A stretch of DNA of 14,809 bases from NCBI GenBank assembly GCA_937893635.1, contig CALBGF010000108.1, positions 1 through 14,809 on the forward strand, written 5' to 3'. A model generated the notes under the pieces. It saw only the letters and a list, made by a program, of their open reading frames with translations, had not been told where the DNA came from and ran no database searches. Source of the stretch: an uncultured Mollicutes bacterium. Its GTDB lineage: Bacteria > Bacillota_I > Bacilli_A > RFN20 > CAG-826. This document shows positions 13,920 through 14,809 of the stretch, piece after piece (the stretch's first letter is position 1; every line of letters starts with the position of its first letter). A program made the position numbers and the translations under genes.

Positions 13920-14411
13920 TTAATCGTCTTCCCAATCATCGAGTGCTTTTAGACGTGGATCGAGTTGATTTTTATGATTTTCTTCAAATTCATCTTCTGA
14001 CCACACTTTTACGCCTTTAATATCAGGAAGTTTTGCGCCTTTCTTTACCACTTTTAAAGGAATATTACCAATAATTATTCCTAAAACATAGTCATCAATA
14101 TTAATTGTGTTACCAGTAATTTCTAAAATTTCTTCATCTAGGGGATCTTCTGAAAATTCAAGAACTTCTTCCGTATCAATATCATAATCAACATCTTCTA
14201 AAGTATAAGAACATTGAAGAACTAATGGAGCGTGTATCTCAAGTTTAATTTCAATAATATCTCCATAATTAGAACATTTAGCTTTTACTTTAACATCTTT
14301 TATTTCGTTTAAGGTAGCAACATTTTCATAACTACTTTTCGGAAAATGTAAAGTTTCTTCAAGTTCTAAAGGTGCTTTAGCATTTTTAATATCTAAAACT
14401 GTTACTTTCAT
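13920..14411 (-). CDS. yceD: YceD/DUF177 family protein
   Basis: A 163-residue acidic protein of the DUF177 (YceD) family, linked in bacteria to 23S rRNA and large-subunit accumulation; the mechanism is not settled. Supporting features are the beta-rich first half with Cys46 and Cys67, the block QCSYTLEDVDYDIDTEEVLE (66-85), and INIDDYVLGIIIGNIPLKVV (103-122). The C-terminal LDPRLKALDDW (150-160) is the characteristic DPRLxxL end. Start: the ATG lies one base after the pheT stop with AGAGG upstream, so the two are probably co-transcribed. In most bacteria rpmF (ribosomal protein L32) follows directly. Here the next 150 bases hold only a terminator and the mraZ promoter, so rpmF must be elsewhere. 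Confidence 0.88.
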   Translation of the reverse strand: MKVTVLDIKNAKAPLELEETLHFPKSSYENVATLNEIKDVKVKAKCSNYGDIIEIKLEIHAPLVLQCSYTLEDVDYDIDTEEVLEFSEDPLDEEILEITGNTINIDDYVLGIIIGNIPLKVVKKGAKLPDIKGVKVWSEDEFEENHKNQLDPRLKALDDWEDD

Positions 14412-14412
14412 A

Positions 14413-14809
14413 TTAACCTCTTAATGTTGCTTTAAGTTTAGTATTTAAAGCATCAATGATACCTTTTTCAATATTAGCAATTTCTTCACTTGTAAAGCTC
14501 TTGGTTTGATCTTCATAAGTAATCTTAAGTGCTAAAGAGATGTAACCTTGTTCAACGTGTTCACCTTCATAAACATCGAATATTTCGACATTCTTAACAT
14601 AGTTATGTCCTGATTGACGAATAACACGAATTATTTCGCTAGCTGGAACATCTTTGGCAACAACTAAAGCTAAGTCACGTTCTACAGTTTGATAACGAGA
14701 TGGCGGTAATACCTTGATTGGACTTACACGCATATCAATAAATTTATCTAAATTCATTTCCATCATAATGACACGATTTTTACCTAAATCAAAATCTTTA
14801 ACTAAATTA
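14413..14809 (-). CDS. pheT: Phenylalanyl-tRNA synthetase beta subunit, C-terminal part
   Basis: The frame is open to the right edge of the window, so only the last 132 or so codons are present. The protein is the anticodon-binding FDX-ACB domain of PheT. It contains LPPSRYQTVERDLALVV, where the RDLALVV strand is a strong family mark, then VKNVEIFDVYEGEHV and the final helix region SFTSEEIANIEKGIIDAL, ending KATLRG. PheT forms an alpha2-beta2 enzyme with PheS that charges tRNA-Phe in the cytoplasm. An internal ATG at 14766 could be mistaken for the start, but the frame continues upstream without a stop (NLVKDFDLGKNRVI before it). It is followed after one base by yceD. pheS and the rest of pheT should lie beyond the right edge. 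Confidence 0.93.
   Translation of the reverse strand, partial: NLVKDFDLGKNRVIMMEMNLDKFIDMRVSPIKVLPPSRYQTVERDLALVVAKDVPASEIIRVIRQSGHNYVKNVEIFDVYEGEHVEQGYISLALKITYEDQTKSFTSEEIANIEKGIIDALNTKLKATLRG

Noticed and set aside
1..14809. CRISPR array, insertion sequence, phage or defence genes
   Set aside because: No regularly spaced repeats, transposase, integrase or nuclease motifs were seen on either strand; the window is a housekeeping cluster.

Overview
This window is a nearly complete bacterial dcw (division and cell wall) cluster. Every gene I can support lies on the minus strand, so transcription runs from high to low coordinates. The order is pheT (3' end), yceD/DUF177, mraZ, rsmH, ftsL-like, ftsI/pbpB, murE, mraY, murD, ftsW, murG, murB, divIB/ftsQ, ftsA, ftsZ, then a small unknown gene cut by the left edge. 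This gene order is that of Bacillus and its relatives (Bacillota). The strong AT bias, minimal spacing and short proteins suggest a small-genome, non-sporulating member of the Bacilli/Erysipelotrichia/RF39-type lineages near the Mollicutes. No spoVD or spoVE paralogues are present. Unlike most Mollicutes, the organism keeps a peptidoglycan pathway. It also uses TGA as a stop codon (mraY and murB end in TGA), so it does not use the Mycoplasma code. This placement is inference from gene order, code and composition; no 16S gene is in the window.

Right part (13852-14809): the end of phenylalanyl-tRNA synthetase beta is followed one base later by a YceD/DUF177 gene, and this unit closes at a strong intrinsic terminator. 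rpmF, the usual partner of yceD, is absent. Centre right (12087-13798): a near-consensus promoter (TTTACA, 17 bp, TATAAT) drives mraZ. Three 7-bp repeats at a 10-bp period cover the -10 end, the start site and the ribosome binding site. They match the MraZ operator known from Mollicutes. mraZ, rsmH and ftsL overlap one another, and a terminator hairpin overlaps the ftsL stop codon.

Centre (1493-12090): a second candidate promoter follows directly and starts a tightly coupled series from ftsI to ftsA, with gaps of at most 11 bases or short overlaps. MurE, MraY, MurD, MurG and MurB supply most of the lipid II pathway. FtsW and FtsI form the septal polymerase/transpeptidase pair, FtsL and DivIB the divisome regulators, and FtsA and FtsZ the cytoskeletal ring. 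MurE carries the DNPR motif of meso-diaminopimelate-adding enzymes. murC, murF, ddl and sepF are not in the window. FtsA is unusual: it has changed nucleotide-binding residues and no visible C-terminal membrane-targeting helix.

Left part (1-383): ftsZ ends at a hairpin terminator. The following 200 bases hold two more hairpins, one made of a doubled GC-rich palindrome, and an extended -10 promoter for the truncated small gene. I see no mobile element, CRISPR array, tRNA or rRNA, and no wholly new system. The most informative items are the MraZ operator, the atypical FtsA, the terminator/promoter split of the cluster and the structured region after ftsZ.
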